DNA from: Kosakonia sacchari
GTDB lineage: Bacteria; Pseudomonadota; Gammaproteobacteria; Enterobacterales; Enterobacteriaceae
DNA length: 64,000 nucleotides
Direction: 5' to 3'
Assembly (NCBI GenBank): GCA_900109485.1
Contig: FOAY01000019.1
Span: 23,872 to 87,871 of the forward strand
The notes beneath the pieces are model-generated. The model was given only the letters and a program-made list of their open reading frames with translations, was not told the DNA's origin and searched no databases. The position numbers were made by a program, and so were the translations under genes. Below, one piece after another: positions 10,159 through 21,183 of this stretch. Numbering within the stretch: the first letter of the stretch is position 1; each line of letters opens with the position of its first letter.

Positions 10159-10364
10159 GTAGATGCTCATTCCATCTCTTATGCTCGCCTTCTGGCTTCA
10201 TAAACTCAGGAATGATGCAGAGCCGTTTACGGTGCTTATCGTCCACTGACAGATGTCGCTTCGGCCTCATCAAACACCATGGACATAACGTTGAGTGAAG
10301 CACCCATTAGTTGTCAAAGACCTGTTTTAACGCCTGCCTGAGCTTTCCGGCAGGCGTTTTTTTT
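10159..10364 (+). ncRNA. glmZ: Small regulatory RNA GlmZ
   Basis: About 206 bases, beginning GTAGATGCTCATTCC and containing the conserved core with CCGTTTACGGTGCTTATCG and ACGTTGAGTGAAGCACCC, then ending in a terminator. These match E. coli GlmZ. GlmZ, helped by Hfq, base-pairs with the glmS leader and activates synthesis of glucosamine-6-phosphate synthase. It is inactivated by RNase E with RapZ when GlcN6P is sufficient. In E. coli the aslB and aslA genes lie between the proM tRNA and glmZ; here they are absent, so glmZ follows the tRNA cluster directly. The hemY gene converges from the other side, ten bases away. Confidence 0.93.
10330..10364 (+). terminator. Intrinsic terminator of glmZ
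   Basis: ACGCCTGCC and GGCAGGCGT form a 9-base stem around TGAGCTTTCC, followed by eight Ts. It forms the 3' end and Hfq-binding U-tail of GlmZ, and lies just beyond the end of the convergent hemY. Confidence 0.88.
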
Positions 10365-10373
10365 GGCTGGCCG

Positions 10374-11570
10374 TCAGGCCGGAGGGTTATTTTGCAGCGT
10401 CAGCAGCAGGCCATCACGGCGCATGAGTGCGGCCTCTTCTGGCTGATGCATGCGATCGAGACAATCTGCCAGCCAGGCGTAGTCGAACGCATCCGGACGC
10501 TGTTTCAGCGCTGCGCGGAAGGCCACGCTTGCTTCCTGCCATTCGCCATGTTTCAGCAGCGACTGACCCAGCGTACTCCACAGCAGCGGGCGATCGCCCT
10601 GCGTTTTAATTTGCTGGCGCAGAATTTTTTCGATCTGCTCCGGATTGTTGGTTTTCAGCCGCGGGATCACCATTACCAGACGATCGTCATACTGGCGTTT
10701 CAGGCCATCAAGAATAATGTCCTGTGCAGTATCGTGATCGTCGCACTCAATCAAGTGCTCGGCGATAGCCACCTGTAACGTTACCTGCTGACGGGTTTTA
10801 CGGCTCTGGTTTTTCCACCAGCTTTTCAGACCTTCGCTGCCCTGATCCGCGCGCGCCTGATCCATCATGCCAATCCACGCCTGCTGTTGCAGCGCATCGC
10901 GATGATCGTCGTCGCCGACATCGGCTTTCGCCATTGAAGGGATGATATCCAGCAGGGAAGTCCATGCGCCGGTGCGAATATAGGCCTGTTCAGCCAGGCG
11001 CAGCACTTCCGGATGACGCGGAGTGATCTCCAGCAATTTATCCACGCCATGACGGGCTGCATGATTCTCGTTGCGCGCCAGTTGCAGACGTACCCGGGTG
11101 ATTTCCACCGGGATGGGATCGTTTTCCGCCAGCTCTGCCGCGCGCTCCAGATGCTGGTTGGCGCGGGCTTCATCACCGCGTTGCTGCGCCGCTTCGGCCG
11201 CCAGCAGGTAATTCACCACGGGCTGCTCGGCGTGATCGGCATTTTTTGTCATCAACTTTTCAACTTGCTGATAGTCGCCTTCCGCCAGCTTGAGCAGCGC
11301 TTGCTCCGTTTGTTTGCGCGCGCGACGACGCTTGCGGCCCACAAACCAGCCACGGGTATGCGCGCCAGTGCGGAAAATGCGACGCAGCACCCATTCGAGA
11401 GCAAAGATCACCACCAACGCTAGCACCAGAATGATCACTAACCCGGTGACGCTGGTTTCAATGTTGTAATTATCGGTCTGGATCAGCACATAACCCTGAT
11501 GCCCGGCGAGCATGGGGCCGAGCACGATCCCGGCGATCAACAGCGCAAAGAGCAATAATACTTTCAGCAT
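10374..11570 (-). CDS. hemY: Haem-biosynthesis operon membrane protein HemY (TPR protein)
   Basis: 398 aa, as in E. coli HemY. Two hydrophobic helices at the N-terminus (residues about 4-20 and 40-62) are followed by a cytoplasmic or periplasmic helical domain with tetratricopeptide-like repeats (for example LLKHGEWQEASVAFRAAL near the C-terminus). It is the last gene of hemCDXY. Its biochemical role is unsettled; it is not protoporphyrinogen oxidase, although an unrelated enzyme of that name exists in Gram-positive bacteria. Start is two bases after the hemX stop. Confidence 0.94.
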   Translation of the reverse strand: MLKVLLLFALLIAGIVLGPMLAGHQGYVLIQTDNYNIETSVTGLVIILVLALVVIFALEWVLRRIFRTGAHTRGWFVGRKRRRARKQTEQALLKLAEGDYQQVEKLMTKNADHAEQPVVNYLLAAEAAQQRGDEARANQHLERAAELAENDPIPVEITRVRLQLARNENHAARHGVDKLLEITPRHPEVLRLAEQAYIRTGAWTSLLDIIPSMAKADVGDDDHRDALQQQAWIGMMDQARADQGSEGLKSWWKNQSRKTRQQVTLQVAIAEHLIECDDHDTAQDIILDGLKRQYDDRLVMVIPRLKTNNPEQIEKILRQQIKTQGDRPLLWSTLGQSLLKHGEWQEASVAFRAALKQRPDAFDYAWLADCLDRMHQPEEAALMRRDGLLLTLQNNPPA

Positions 11571-11572
11571 GC

Positions 11573-12733
11573 TTATTCTCCCTGCGCTGCGGCCGCATTG
11601 GCCGGCGCCTGTTCAGACGTCACGGCAGGCTGCGCCAGAAGATTGCGTACGCGGGTTTGCATTAATTTTTCCAGGATCGGCTGGCTTTGCAGCGATTCCG
11701 GTAAATTCATGGCGATCGTTTGTTGGCTCAGCTTATCCACTTCCTCGAGGAAGGATTTGGTGGCCGCATCGTCGGTGTCGTAGTACGCGCGTACCCAGGT
11801 AGAAACATTATCCAGCGCCTGTTTGTAAGTCTCTTCCTGATGGCGCGGAACGGCTTGCGCGGCGACGAGCAGACGTGAACGGATGTTTTCACGCAGATAG
11901 ATATCCTGATTCGGCGCGAGCAGCGGTACTGCCGTTTCATCGCGACGGCGGATAGTGATAAAGCTGTCCATAAAGTTCTGCCAGCTTTTTTGCAGATTGA
12001 CGCGCCATTCGCTGATCGAGCCGGAGAGCTCGCTGCTGTCGTCGTCCATCGGTGAATCGTCATCGTTATTATCCGCAAGACGCAGATTATCGATTTGATT
12101 CGAAAGTTGGTTCAGATTGAGGATAATGCCGTCGTAATCCACCTGCGTGATTGCCGACAGGCTGCCGATATCGTCAGTGATGGCGCGACGCGCAGTAATC
12201 AGGCTTGGATCGTTCATATCCGCCAGGCTGGCGTCGGCGCTCTTCAACAGCGCGGCAGCGGTGGTAACATCCTGATCGCTCCATAGCTTGCGGCCCGCCA
12301 GTTTCACCAGGAAATCGGCCTGCGCCAGTTGCCAGGTTTTAGCATCAGAACCAGAGATAGTCGCCACTTTCTGCTGCACTTCATCAAGCTGCTTCGCCAG
12401 TACATCGTTCTGACGTTTGGCGGCATCAAGCTGGTCTGCCTGTTGTTTAATCACGCCTTCCAGCTCTGCGCGCTGCTTATCCTGCGATTGTTGTAAGGCG
12501 ATAACCTGGTTGGCGATTTCGCCATTATTACTATGCAGTGTCGCCACTTGCTGTTTTACCCAGCCATAAAGCCCGGCACCCGATGCCAGCGCAATGGCGA
12601 TGGCAATCGCGCTGAGCGCAAGGCTGGTCCTGTTAGCGCGTCTATTCTTCTCTGCTTTCTCCGGCGGCGGCGTTGCGCCGTCAGCCGCTTTGGTCTCTTC
12701 GACCACGGCGGAGGAGTTTTCTTGTTCCGTCAT
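11573..12733 (-). CDS. hemX: HemX, membrane-anchored protein of the hem operon
   Basis: 386 aa (E. coli 393). An acidic, proline-rich cytoplasmic N-terminus leads to one hydrophobic helix (about residues 36-58), then a predicted coiled coil (residues 60-130, rich in Q, K and E heptads) and a helical periplasmic domain. It is often labelled uroporphyrinogen-III C-methyltransferase, but no SAM-binding methylase motifs are visible, so that label is doubtful. It lies 21 bases downstream of hemD in the hemCDXY operon. Confidence 0.93.
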   Translation of the reverse strand: MTEQENSSAVVEETKAADGATPPPEKAEKNRRANRTSLALSAIAIAIALASGAGLYGWVKQQVATLHSNNGEIANQVIALQQSQDKQRAELEGVIKQQADQLDAAKRQNDVLAKQLDEVQQKVATISGSDAKTWQLAQADFLVKLAGRKLWSDQDVTTAAALLKSADASLADMNDPSLITARRAITDDIGSLSAITQVDYDGIILNLNQLSNQIDNLRLADNNDDDSPMDDDSSELSGSISEWRVNLQKSWQNFMDSFITIRRRDETAVPLLAPNQDIYLRENIRSRLLVAAQAVPRHQEETYKQALDNVSTWVRAYYDTDDAATKSFLEEVDKLSQQTIAMNLPESLQSQPILEKLMQTRVRNLLAQPAVTSEQAPANAAAAQGE

Positions 12734-12754
12734 TATGGCTTCCCATTATGAGAG

Positions 12755-13495
12755 TTATTGTAATGCGCGAAGCAGCGCATCGTTGTCGGCATTGTCAGCG
12801 ACCCGAATGTCCTGCCAGCCCAGTTCCCGGGCGAGGTGCGCCAGACGCTCGCTCGCCACAACCAGGCGACAGCGAAGTAGCCAGTTTTCCCGATACCAGG
12901 GGGGAATAAGTGAAAACAGTTGCTGCATCATTTCGCCGCTGGTGATCACCAGTGTCGTCACGCCACGCGTATGCCAGCGCATCGCTTCTTCAGCACCGTC
13001 ATAAAATATTGCACAGCGTTGATAACATTCGCAAAATTCAACTTCAGCACCGCGCGTCGCCAGCGTTTCCGCCAGCACTTCGCGCCCGCCGTTACCCCGT
13101 AAGATTAGCGCATGCTTACCCTGAACACTTTGTAATTCAGGTAATTGTAACAACACTTCACTGATTTCCCGATCGTGCGGATAGCGCACCTCAATGCCGC
13201 TGACGGTATGTAACGCCAGCGCCGTGGTGCGGCCGATAGCGAAATAGTGAGGCTGAGGGGGAAAGTGCAAACCAAGCTGCTGCAAGTGGGCGTGAGCGAA
13301 TGTCACCGCATGCTGCGACAGGGCAAAAACCATATCGTCTGCAGTTAGAGCAGCGAGACGCTCGGGTAATGAAGCGAGCTCGCGGCCTGGCGTAAATTCG
13401 ATTAACGGAAAGCTCCAGGCCACCAGCCCCAGTGTGCGCAACCGGCTGACTAATTCTTCTCCGGCTGGAGATGGGCGAGTGACCAGAATGCTCAT
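12755..13495 (-). CDS. hemD: Uroporphyrinogen-III synthase
   Basis: 246 aa, the E. coli length. It cyclises hydroxymethylbilane with inversion of ring D to give uroporphyrinogen III, the branch point of haem, sirohaem and cobalamin synthesis. The two-lobed fold is recognisable from [19 protein letters not shown] at the start and [27 protein letters not shown] segments in the second lobe. The ATG overlaps the hemC stop by four bases, so the two consecutive enzymes are coupled. Confidence 0.95.
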   Translation of the reverse strand: MSILVTRPSPAGEELVSRLRTLGLVAWSFPLIEFTPGRELASLPERLAALTADDMVFALSQHAVTFAHAHLQQLGLHFPPQPHYFAIGRTTALALHTVSGIEVRYPHDREISEVLLQLPELQSVQGKHALILRGNGGREVLAETLATRGAEVEFCECYQRCAIFYDGAEEAMRWHTRGVTTLVITSGEMMQQLFSLIPPWYRENWLLRCRLVVASERLAHLARELGWQDIRVADNADNDALLRALQ

Positions 13496-14433
13496 GCAGG
13501 TGCGTCTCCGTTATAAACCTCATCCAGAATGGCGCGGGCGCCATTCGCCAGTAGCTCTTCCGCCAGCGAGATCCCCAGTTGTTCCGCATCTTCCGGTTTG
13601 CCGCGGCGTTCGCCGCGTACCTGGATGGAACCGTCTGGCGAACCCACCAGCCCGCGCAGCCAGATCTCGCCGTTGATAAGTTCAGCATAGCTGCCAATTG
13701 GCACCTGGCATCCACCTTCAAGCCGGGTATTCATCGCCCGCTCGGCTTTAACGCGCACGGCGGTGTCCTGGTGATTCAGCGGTTCGAGCAGCGCGCGTGT
13801 ACGTGCGTCATCGAGGCGGCATTCCACACCGACCGCGCCCTGACCAACTGCCGGTAACGAGGTTTCCGGCGGCAGCGCCATGCGTACGCGTGAAGCCAGT
13901 CCGAGGCGGTTAAGGCCTGCGACAGCGAGGATAATGGCGTCATATTCACCGTTATCCAGCTTGCTCAGGCGGGTGCCGACGTTTCCGCGCAGTGAACGGA
14001 TCACCAGATCCGGACGCCGTTCCGCCAGTTGGCACTGACGGCGTAAACTGGACGTGCCAACAATGCTGCCGTGCGGCAGTTCGTCCAGCGAGGCATAACG
14101 GTTCGACACAAACGCATCGCGTGGATCGTCGCGCTCGCAAATGGTCACCAGGCCAAGCCCTTCGGGGAAATCCACCGGCACATCTTTCATTGAATGCACA
14201 GCGATATCGGCGCGGTTTTCAAGCAGTGCCAGCTCAAGTTCTTTCACAAACAACCCTTTGCCGCCCACTTTCGCCAGTGGCGTATCAAGGATCACATCGC
14301 CGCGGGTTACCATTGGCACCAGTTCTACAGTCAGCCCCGGGTGGCTCGCTTCAAGGCGTTCCTTAACGTATTGTGCTTGCCAGAGCGCAAGGGGGCTTTG
14401 CCGTGTGGCAATTCTTAAAACATTGTCTAACAT
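13492..14433 (-). CDS. hemC: Porphobilinogen deaminase (hydroxymethylbilane synthase)
   Basis: Polymerises four porphobilinogens into hydroxymethylbilane. With the start [19 protein letters not shown] the protein is 313 aa, matching E. coli; an in-frame ATG five codons upstream (14448) is possible. The dipyrromethane cofactor cysteine is Cys242 in [11 protein letters not shown], and the catalytic region HSMKDVP is present. Transcribed divergently from cyaA, it is the first gene of hemCDXY. Confidence 0.96.
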   Translation of the reverse strand: MLDNVLRIATRQSPLALWQAQYVKERLEASHPGLTVELVPMVTRGDVILDTPLAKVGGKGLFVKELELALLENRADIAVHSMKDVPVDFPEGLGLVTICERDDPRDAFVSNRYASLDELPHGSIVGTSSLRRQCQLAERRPDLVIRSLRGNVGTRLSKLDNGEYDAIILAVAGLNRLGLASRVRMALPPETSLPAVGQGAVGVECRLDDARTRALLEPLNHQDTAVRVKAERAMNTRLEGGCQVPIGSYAELINGEIWLRGLVGSPDGSIQVRGERRGKPEDAEQLGISLAEELLANGARAILDEVYNGDAPA

Positions 14434-14585
14434 GCTTGTTACCGTCATTATCGTCCGTTGACCATCCTAACATTGTTGCATTAGGGTGTCAGTGTTCGCG
14501 GTGGATTGCCGGGGGAAGAGAAGGTTTCATCCCGCAATACAGGCGCAGGGCGGGCCGTAATAAAGAATTTACAGAGTGTATTTAA

Positions 14586-14601
14586 TGCTACACTGGTTTG
14601 T
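14586..14601 (+). promoter_or_regulatory. Candidate extended -10 promoter upstream of cyaA
   Basis: TGCTACACT at 14586-14594 fits an extended -10 element (TGN before a TATAAT-like hexamer). It lies upstream of the CRP-overlapped promoter. No good -35 was found at 16-18 bases, so this is tentative. Confidence 0.35.
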
Positions 14602-14613
14602 AGCGCATCTTTC

Positions 14614-14652
14614 TTTACGGTCAATGAGCAAGGTGTTAAATTGATCACGTTT
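14614..14652 (+). promoter_or_regulatory. cyaA main promoter overlapped by a CRP site
   Basis: A -35 (TTTACG, 14614-14619), a 17-base spacer and a -10 (TAAATT, 14637-14642) form a sigma70 promoter. A CRP operator (TGTTA-N6-TCACG, 14634-14649) covers the -10. This is the arrangement of E. coli cyaA P2, which cAMP-CRP represses, so adenylate cyclase is autoregulated. Seen in sequence; the regulation is carried over from E. coli. Confidence 0.8.
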
Positions 14653-14744
14653 TAGACCATTTTTTCGTCGGTACCCCTATAAAGATAAGGGCGAAAAATG
14701 GCAACGGCGACTTTGAATTTTCTGTAAACATCAGGCGATATGTC

Positions 14745-17288
14745 TTGTACCTCTATATTGAGACTCTGAAACAGAGACTGGATGCCATCAATCAACTGCG
14801 TGTGGAACGCGCGCTTGCTGCCATGGGGCCTGCTTTTCAGCAGGTCTACAGTCTGCTGCCGACATTACTGCACTACCATCATCCGCTGATGCCGGGTTAC
14901 CTTGAGGGTAACGTTCCACAGGGCATTTGCCTTTACACGCCTGATGAAAACCAACTTCACTATCTGAACGAACTCGAACTGCACCGTGGTTTGCCGCCGC
15001 AGGAGTCGCCAAAAGGCGAATTACCGATCACCGGCGTTTACTCTATGGGTAGCACGTCATCCGTTGGGCAAAGCTGCTCTTCGGATCTGGACATCTGGGT
15101 ATGTCATCAATCCTGGCTCGATAACGAAGAGCGGCAACTGTTGCAGCGTAAATGCAGCCTGCTGGAAAGCTGGGCCGCGTCGCTGGGCGTGGAAGTGAGT
15201 TTCTTCCTGATTGATGAAAACCGTTTCCGCCATAACGAAAGCGGCAGTCTCGGCGGCGAGGATTGCGGCTCGACGCAGCATATACTGTTGCTTGACGAAT
15301 TTTACCGCACCGCCGTGCGTCTCGCCGGAAAACGTATTCTTTGGAATATGGTGCCGGGCGATGAAGAAGAGCATTACGACGACTACGTAATGACGCTTTA
15401 CGCGCAGGGCGTGCTGACGCCAAATGAGTGGCTGGATCTCGGCGGCTTAAGTTCCCTTTCGGCGGAAGAGTACTTTGGCGCCAGCCTTTGGCAGCTCTAT
15501 AAAAGTATCGATTCCCCGTACAAAGCCGTGTTGAAAACCCTGCTACTGGAAGCTTATTCCTGGGAATATCCCAACACGCGCCTGCTGGCGAAAGACATTA
15601 AACAGCGTCTGCATGATGGCGAGATCGTCTCCTTCGGTCTTGATCACTACTGCATGATGCTGGAACGCGTAACGCAATATCTGGTTGCCATCGAAGACAC
15701 CGCCCGTCTTGATCTGGCGCGTCGATGTTTCTACTTAAAAGTGTGCGAGAAGCTCAGCCGTGAACGCGCCTGCGTTGGCTGGCGTCGAGAAGTGATCGCG
15801 CAGTTGGTAAAAGAGTGGGGCTGGGACGATGCGCGCGTGGTCATGCTGGACAACCGCGCCAACTGGAAAATCGATCAGGTACGCGAAGCGCACAATGAGC
15901 TGCTCGACGCGATGATGCAGAGCTACCGCAATCTGATCCGTTTTGCCCGCCGTAATAATCTGAGCGTTTCTGCCAGCCCGCAGGATATCGGGGTGTTGAC
16001 CCGTAAACTGTATGCCGCCTTTGAGGCGTTGCCGGGCAAAGTAACGCTGGTAAACCCGCAGATTTCACCGGATCTCTCCGAACCCAATTTAACCTTTATT
16101 CATGTTCCGCCAGGCCGCGCCAACCGCACCGGCTGGTATCTGTACAATCGCGCGCCGAACATGGATTCCATCGTCAGCCATCAGCCGCTGGAATATAACC
16201 GCTACCTGAATAAGCTGGTGGCCTGGGCCTGGTTTAACGGGCTGCTGACCTCACGCACGCATCTGTTTATTAAAGGCAACGATGTGGTCGATCTGGCGAA
16301 GTTGCAGGAGATGGTGGCGGATGTATCGCATCACTTCCCGCTGCGCCTGCCTGCGCCGACCCCGAAAGCGCTCTATAGTCCGTGCGAAATCCGTCATCTG
16401 GCAATTATCGTCAACCTGGAGTACGACCCGACGGCGGCGTTCCGTAACCAGGTGGTGCATTTCGACTTCCGTAAGCTTGATGTCTTCAGCTTCGGCGAGC
16501 AGCAAAACTGCCTCGTCGGTAGCGTGGATCTGCTCTACCGCAATTCGTGGAATGAGGTGCGTACTCTGCATTTCAACGGCGAGCAGGCGATGATCGAAGC
16601 GCTGAAAACGATTCTCGGCAAAATGCATCAGGATGCGGCACCGCCGGATAGCGTTGAAGTGTTCTGCTACAGCCAGCATCTGCGCGGCCTGATTCGAACC
16701 CGCGTCCAGCAGCTGGTTTCTGAGTGTATTGAGCTGCGTCTTTCCAGTACGCGCCAGGAAACCGGGCGCTTTAAAGCGTTGCGCGTGGCGGGCCAGACCT
16801 GGGGGCTGTTCTTTGAACGCTTGAATGTGTCGGTACAGAAGCTGGAAAACGCGATCGAGTTTTACGGTGCGATTTCGCATAACAAACTGCATGGCCTTTC
16901 CGTGCAGGTTGAAACCAATCACGTCGAATTACCGGCGGTGGTGGATGGCTTTGCCAGCGAAGGGATTATTCAGTTCTTCTTTGAAGAGACCGGTGAAGAA
17001 GGCTTTAACATCTATATCCTGGATGAGAGCAACCGCGCGGAAGTCTATCACCACTGTGAAGGCAGCAAAGAGGAGCTGGTGCGGGATGTAAGCCGTTTCT
17101 ACTCGTCATCGCATGACCGCTTCACTTACGGTTCCAGCTTTATTAACTTCAACTTGCCGCAGTTCTATCAGATTGTGAATACGGAAGGGCGTGCGCAGGT
17201 GATCCCGTTCCGCAATCAGACAATCAGCACCGCAACACCGGCGAATCAGGACAACGACGCGCCGCTGTTGCAGCAATATTTCTCGTAA
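14745..17288 (+). CDS. cyaA: Class I adenylate cyclase
   Basis: 847 aa (E. coli 848). Converts ATP to cAMP, the co-activator of CRP. The N-terminal catalytic half contains the nucleotidyltransferase signature [19 protein letters not shown] (about residues 103-121), and the C-terminal half is the regulatory region acted on by EIIA-Glc. Translation begins at TTG (14745), as in E. coli cyaA, where the poor codon limits expression of an enzyme toxic in excess. The nearby ATG at 14740 is out of frame. CRP-controlled promoter upstream. Confidence 0.97.
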   Translation: MYLYIETLKQRLDAINQLRVERALAAMGPAFQQVYSLLPTLLHYHHPLMPGYLEGNVPQGICLYTPDENQLHYLNELELHRGLPPQESPKGELPITGVYSMGSTSSVGQSCSSDLDIWVCHQSWLDNEERQLLQRKCSLLESWAASLGVEVSFFLIDENRFRHNESGSLGGEDCGSTQHILLLDEFYRTAVRLAGKRILWNMVPGDEEEHYDDYVMTLYAQGVLTPNEWLDLGGLSSLSAEEYFGASLWQLYKSIDSPYKAVLKTLLLEAYSWEYPNTRLLAKDIKQRLHDGEIVSFGLDHYCMMLERVTQYLVAIEDTARLDLARRCFYLKVCEKLSRERACVGWRREVIAQLVKEWGWDDARVVMLDNRANWKIDQVREAHNELLDAMMQSYRNLIRFARRNNLSVSASPQDIGVLTRKLYAAFEALPGKVTLVNPQISPDLSEPNLTFIHVPPGRANRTGWYLYNRAPNMDSIVSHQPLEYNRYLNKLVAWAWFNGLLTSRTHLFIKGNDVVDLAKLQEMVADVSHHFPLRLPAPTPKALYSPCEIRHLAIIVNLEYDPTAAFRNQVVHFDFRKLDVFSFGEQQNCLVGSVDLLYRNSWNEVRTLHFNGEQAMIEALKTILGKMHQDAAPPDSVEVFCYSQHLRGLIRTRVQQLVSECIELRLSSTRQETGRFKALRVAGQTWGLFFERLNVSVQKLENAIEFYGAISHNKLHGLSVQVETNHVELPAVVDGFASEGIIQFFFEETGEEGFNIYILDESNRAEVYHHCEGSKEELVRDVSRFYSSSHDRFTYGSSFINFNLPQFYQIVNTEGRAQVIPFRNQTISTATPANQDNDAPLLQQYFS

Positions 17289-17290
17289 TG

Positions 17291-17327
17291 CGTGCCGGAT
17301 AAGGCGTTAATACGTTATCCGGCGCGT
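17291..17327. repeat. REP-like palindrome between cyaA and cyaY
   Basis: GTGCCGGATAA and TTATCCGGCGC arms around a short loop, two bases after the cyaA stop and between converging genes. It resembles enterobacterial repetitive extragenic palindromes (GCCGGATAAGGCG type) and may protect or end the two transcripts. Confidence 0.7.
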
Positions 17328-17331
17328 AATA

Positions 17332-17652
17332 TTAACGAAAAGTCACCGTTTCGCCCGCTTGCTGCGTGGCGGCCTGTTCCAGCAGATCCCAGAAGGTTTC
17401 GCCGCTGCGATCGCAAACCCAGTCGTCACCCTTCAGATCGAAATGGTAACCGCCCTGTTTGGTCGCCAGCCACACCTGGTGCAGCGGTTCCTGACGGTTA
17501 ATGATAATTTTGCTGCCGTTTTCAAAGCTAATGGTTAAGACGCCGCCGTTGATTTCGCAGTCGATGTCGCTGTCGCCATCCCAGTCATCAAGGCGTTCTT
17601 CGATGGTGAGCCACAGGCTGTCGGCGAGGCGATGAAATTCACTGTCGTTCAT
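17332..17652 (-). CDS. cyaY: Frataxin homologue CyaY
   Basis: 106 aa, as in E. coli. An iron-binding regulator of Fe-S cluster assembly that binds IscS. The acidic first helix ([25 protein letters not shown]) supplies the iron-binding ridge, and the beta-sheet motif [25 protein letters not shown] with [12 protein letters not shown] is typical. Convergent with cyaA, as in other enterobacteria. Confidence 0.95.
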   Translation of the reverse strand: MNDSEFHRLADSLWLTIEERLDDWDGDSDIDCEINGGVLTISFENGSKIIINRQEPLHQVWLATKQGGYHFDLKGDDWVCDRSGETFWDLLEQAATQQAGETVTFR

Positions 17653-17789
17653 TCTGCTTTCCTGTTTTTTATGATGGCAGCAGTATAACGCGAAACATTT
17701 CCCGATGCCCTAAACCAGCAAACTCTTGCTTTTGTGTCTTCTCCTGCGATGATAGAAAGCAGAAAGAATGAACTTACAGGCAACTCATA

Positions 17790-17993
17790 ATGAAAGATGT
17801 GTTTCGCGCGATGGCCGTACTGCTGACTCTGTTCAGCCTGACGGGTTGTGGTCTGAAGGGGCCGCTCTATTTTCCTCCTGCGGATAAAAATGCGCCGCCG
17901 CCAACCAAAACGCAAACCAGCACGATCCAGCCGAGCACGCCGGATAGCAACGATCGTGGTGACGACGGCTCTCCGAGCCAGGTGAATTACTGA
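17790..17993 (+). CDS. lptM: LPS-translocon assembly lipoprotein LptM (formerly YifL)
   Basis: Small outer-membrane lipoprotein of 67 aa (E. coli YifL 67). A signal peptide ends in the lipobox LTGC, with lipidated Cys20, and the mature N-terminus GLKGPLYFPPADKNAPPP is nearly invariant. In E. coli, LptM mimics LPS and helps mature the LptD-LptE translocon. The tail is low-complexity (P, T, S, D). It is 36 bases upstream of dapF and probably cotranscribed. Confidence 0.93.
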   Translation: MKDVFRAMAVLLTLFSLTGCGLKGPLYFPPADKNAPPPTKTQTSTIQPSTPDSNDRGDDGSPSQVNY

Positions 17994-18029
17994 CGCTACC
18001 GTTCTGTATCCGCGCAACTGGAGTAGATG

Positions 18030-18854
18030 ATGCAGTTCTCAAAAATGCATGGCCTTGGCAACGATTTTATGGTCGTCGACGCGGTAACGCAGAATGTCTT
18101 TTTCTCACCAGAGCTGATCCGTCGTCTGGCGGATCGTCACCTTGGCGTTGGGTTTGATCAACTGCTGGTGGTTGAGCCTCCCTACGATCCCGAACTCGAT
18201 TTTCACTACCGTATTTTCAATGCCGACGGCAGTGAAGTGTCGCAGTGCGGTAACGGCGCGCGCTGTTTCGCCCGCTTTGTTCGCCTGAAAGGATTAACCA
18301 ATAAACGTGATATCCGCGTCAGTACGGCGAACGGTCGTATGGTATTGAGCGTAACGGAAGACGAACTGGTACGCGTCAATATGGGCGAGCCAAACTTCGA
18401 ACCGTCGCAGGTGCCGTTCCGCGCCAACAAAGCGGAAAAGACCTATATTATGCGGGCGGCGGAGCAAACCATACTGTGCGGCGTTGTTTCGATGGGTAAT
18501 CCGCACTGCGTGATTCAGGTTGATGACGTGGACACCGCGCCGGTAGAAACACTGGGGCCAGTGATGGAGAGCCACGAACGTTTTCCTGAGCGCGCCAATA
18601 TCGGTTTTATGCAGGTCGTCTCGCGGGATCACATTCGTCTGCGCGTCTTTGAACGTGGTGCAGGTGAAACCCAGGCCTGCGGCAGCGGCGCTTGTGCGGC
18701 CGTTGCGGTCGGCATTCAGCAGGATTTACTGGCCGAAAATGTTCGCGTTGAATTACCGGGCGGTCGGCTTGATATCGCGTGGAAAGGACCGGGTCAACCA
18801 TTGTTTATGACTGGCCCGGCGGCACATGTCTATGACGGGTTTATTCATCTATGA
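18030..18854 (+). CDS. dapF: Diaminopimelate epimerase
   Basis: Interconverts LL- and meso-diaminopimelate for lysine and peptidoglycan synthesis. 274 aa from [14 protein letters not shown], the E. coli start; the adjacent ATG at 18027 would add one Met. The two catalytic cysteines lie in QCGNGARC (about residue 73) and [11 protein letters not shown] (about residue 217). Its stop overlaps the yigA start by four bases, heading the dapF-yigA-xerC-yigB operon. Confidence 0.96.
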   Translation: MQFSKMHGLGNDFMVVDAVTQNVFFSPELIRRLADRHLGVGFDQLLVVEPPYDPELDFHYRIFNADGSEVSQCGNGARCFARFVRLKGLTNKRDIRVSTANGRMVLSVTEDELVRVNMGEPNFEPSQVPFRANKAEKTYIMRAAEQTILCGVVSMGNPHCVIQVDDVDTAPVETLGPVMESHERFPERANIGFMQVVSRDHIRLRVFERGAGETQACGSGACAAVAVGIQQDLLAENVRVELPGGRLDIAWKGPGQPLFMTGPAAHVYDGFIHL

Positions 18855-19558
18855 AGCATATAGGAGAAGAGCAGCAGGAGCCGTTGGCCGAACTGGATGA
18901 CCAGGCGGTGGCGGAATATTTGCTGCACCATCCTGAATTCTTTATCCGTAATGCGCGGCTGGTAGAGCAAATGCGCGTGCCGCACCCGGTGCGCGGTACG
19001 GTTTCTCTGGTTGAATGGCACATGGCGCGCTCGCGCAATCACATCAATGTGCTGGAAGAGAACATGACCTTGCTGATGGAGCAGGCGAGCGCAAACGAAG
19101 GATTATTCTATCGTCTGCTGCGCCTGCAAAGTCGGCTGGCATCCGCCAGCAGCCTCGAAGAGATGCTTAACCGTTTTCATCGCTGGGCGCGCGATCTGGG
19201 GCTGGCAGGCGCGACTATCCGCCTGTTTCCCGATCGCTGGCGTCTGGGCGCACCTTCCCGCTACACCCATCTTGCGCTCTCCCGGCAGGCGTTTGAATCG
19301 TTGCGTATTCAACGCTTAGGCCAGCAGTACCACTATCTCGGCTCATTAAACGGGCCGGAGCTGTTGCTGCTGTTGCCGGAAGCGAAAGCCATCGGCTCCG
19401 TGGCCTTGTCATTAATGGGGCCGGACGGCTCCCTTGGCGTGGTGCTGTTCAGCAGTCGTGATGTTCACCATTACCAGCCAGGTCAGGGCACCCAGCTTTT
19501 AGATGAGATAGCGCAGATGCTGCCGGATCTTCTGGAACGCTGGGTCGAGCGCGTATGA
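18851..19558 (+). CDS. yigA: DUF484 family protein YigA
   Basis: 235 aa, same length as E. coli YigA. Conserved protein with a GAF-like fold predicted for DUF484; function unknown. The motif [13 protein letters not shown] and [15 protein letters not shown] near the N-terminus are characteristic. Overlaps dapF and xerC by four bases on each side, so it is made together with the recombinase. Confidence 0.93.
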   Translation: MKHIGEEQQEPLAELDDQAVAEYLLHHPEFFIRNARLVEQMRVPHPVRGTVSLVEWHMARSRNHINVLEENMTLLMEQASANEGLFYRLLRLQSRLASASSLEEMLNRFHRWARDLGLAGATIRLFPDRWRLGAPSRYTHLALSRQAFESLRIQRLGQQYHYLGSLNGPELLLLLPEAKAIGSVALSLMGPDGSLGVVLFSSRDVHHYQPGQGTQLLDEIAQMLPDLLERWVERV

Positions 19559-20457
19559 GCGATTCGCCGCTGTTACCTGCCGTCAGCAAATTCCTGCGCT
19601 ACCTTGGCGTTGAACGTCAGCTCAGCCCCATTACGCTGCTTAATTATCAGCGTCAGCTTGATGCCATCATTGCTTTGACCGGTGAAACCGGCCTGAAAAG
19701 CTGGCAACAATGTGATGCTGCGATGGTGCGTGCAATTGCCGTACGCAGCCGACGAAAAGGGCTCGGCCCGGCAAGCCTGGCGCTGCGGCTTTCGGCGCTG
19801 CGCAGTTTCTTTGACTGGATGGTCAGCCAGGGTGAGCTGCCGGCAAACCCGGCGAAGGGCATTTCGGCACCGAAAGCGCCGCGCCATTTACCGAAGAATA
19901 TTGATGTTGATGATATGAACCGGCTGCTGGATATCGATCTTAACGATCCGCTGGCAGTGCGCGATCGGGCCATGCTGGAAGTGATGTACGGCGCCGGTCT
20001 GCGTCTTTCGGAGCTGGTGAATCTGGATATCAAACATCTGAATCTGGAAAGCGGTGAAGTGTGGGTAATGGGCAAGGGCAGCAAAGAGCGCCGCTTGCCT
20101 ATTGGTCGCAGTGCGGTGACCTGGATCGAGCACTGGCTCGATCTGCGTGGGCTGTTTGGCGCAGAAGAGGATGCGCTGTTTTTATCGAAGCTGGGGAAAC
20201 GAATTTCGGCGCGTAATGTGCAAAAACGTTTTGCCGAGTGGGGCATCCGCCAGGGGCTTCACAGTCACGTGAATCCGCATAAACTGCGACACTCATTCGC
20301 CACACATATGCTTGAATCGAGCGGCGATCTGCGCGGGGTGCAGGAGTTGCTTGGTCATGCCAATCTTTCAACGACACAAATCTATACCCATCTCGATTTT
20401 CAACACCTTGCATCGGTGTACGACGCCGCGCACCCGCGCGCCAAACGGGGGAAATAA
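19555..20457 (+). CDS. xerC: Site-specific tyrosine recombinase XerC
   Basis: 300 aa (E. coli 298). With XerD it resolves chromosome dimers at dif, activated by FtsK. The N-terminal SAM-like DNA-binding domain (about 1-105) precedes the catalytic domain. Active-site residues are seen: [10 protein letters not shown] gives His242 and Arg245, [15 protein letters not shown] gives His268 and the nucleophile Tyr277, and the first arginine is in [13 protein letters not shown] overlaps the yigA stop. The stop shares one base with the yigB start. Confidence 0.96.
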   Translation: MSDSPLLPAVSKFLRYLGVERQLSPITLLNYQRQLDAIIALTGETGLKSWQQCDAAMVRAIAVRSRRKGLGPASLALRLSALRSFFDWMVSQGELPANPAKGISAPKAPRHLPKNIDVDDMNRLLDIDLNDPLAVRDRAMLEVMYGAGLRLSELVNLDIKHLNLESGEVWVMGKGSKERRLPIGRSAVTWIEHWLDLRGLFGAEEDALFLSKLGKRISARNVQKRFAEWGIRQGLHSHVNPHKLRHSFATHMLESSGDLRGVQELLGHANLSTTQIYTHLDFQHLASVYDAAHPRAKRGK

Positions 20458-21173
20458 TGCGTTTTTACCGCCCATTGGGTCAGATCTCCGCGATCACTTT
20501 TGACCTGGACGATACACTTTACGACAACCGGCTGGTGATCCAGCGTACCGAACAGGAAGCGCTGGCGTTTGTGCAACGCTATCATCCTGCGCTGAACGAT
20601 CTGGAAAATGAAGAATTCAAGCGTCTGCGCCAGTCGCTGCGGGAAACCGAGCCGGAGATCTATCACGACGTTACCGAATGGCGGCGACGCGCCGTTGAAC
20701 AGGCGATGCTGAACGCCGGGCTGACAGTCGAGGAAGCCGCCGTCGGCGCACAGGCCTCGATGGTTAACTTTGCCAAATGGCGCAGCCGCATCGATGTACC
20801 GCAGGAAACCCACGACACGTTGAAGAGACTGGCAACGAAGTGGCCGCTGGTGGCGATCACCAACGGTAACGCGCAGCCGGAACTGTTCGGGCTGGGCGAT
20901 TACTTTGAATTCGTGCTGCGCGCCGGGCCGGACGGGCGCTCAAAACCGTTCAGCGACATGTACCATCTGGCCGCAGATCGCCTTGGTGTGGCGGTTGAGG
21001 ATATTCTGCATGTTGGCGACGATTTGACTACGGATGTTGCGGGCGCGATCCGTTGCGGCATGCAGGCATGCTGGATCAAGCCGGAAGGCACCGATCTGTT
21101 ACAGGCAACCGACAGCCGTTTGTTACCGCATATGGAAATTTCGCGGTTGGCATCCCTCACGACGCTGATATAA
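20457..21173 (+). CDS. yigB: HAD phosphatase YigB (FMN / riboflavin-pathway phosphatase)
   Basis: 238 aa, as in E. coli. HAD-superfamily hydrolase: motif [11 protein letters not shown] (nucleophile Asp near residue 17), motif II ITNGN, and motif [11 protein letters not shown]. In E. coli YigB dephosphorylates 5-amino-6-(5-phosphoribitylamino)uracil in riboflavin synthesis and FMN in vitro. Last gene of the dapF operon. Confidence 0.94.
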   Translation: MRFYRPLGQISAITFDLDDTLYDNRLVIQRTEQEALAFVQRYHPALNDLENEEFKRLRQSLRETEPEIYHDVTEWRRRAVEQAMLNAGLTVEEAAVGAQASMVNFAKWRSRIDVPQETHDTLKRLATKWPLVAITNGNAQPELFGLGDYFEFVLRAGPDGRSKPFSDMYHLAADRLGVAVEDILHVGDDLTTDVAGAIRCGMQACWIKPEGTDLLQATDSRLLPHMEISRLASLTTLI

Positions 21174-21183
21174 TCACCAATAG

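Noticed and set aside
10311..10778. Plus-strand frame covering the glmZ terminator and hemY 3' end
   Set aside because: It reads through the GlmZ terminator and is antisense to conserved hemY; no ribosome-binding site or family match.
12755..13004. Plus-strand frames opposite hemD and hemX
   Set aside because: Overlap conserved hem genes in antisense and lack start signals.
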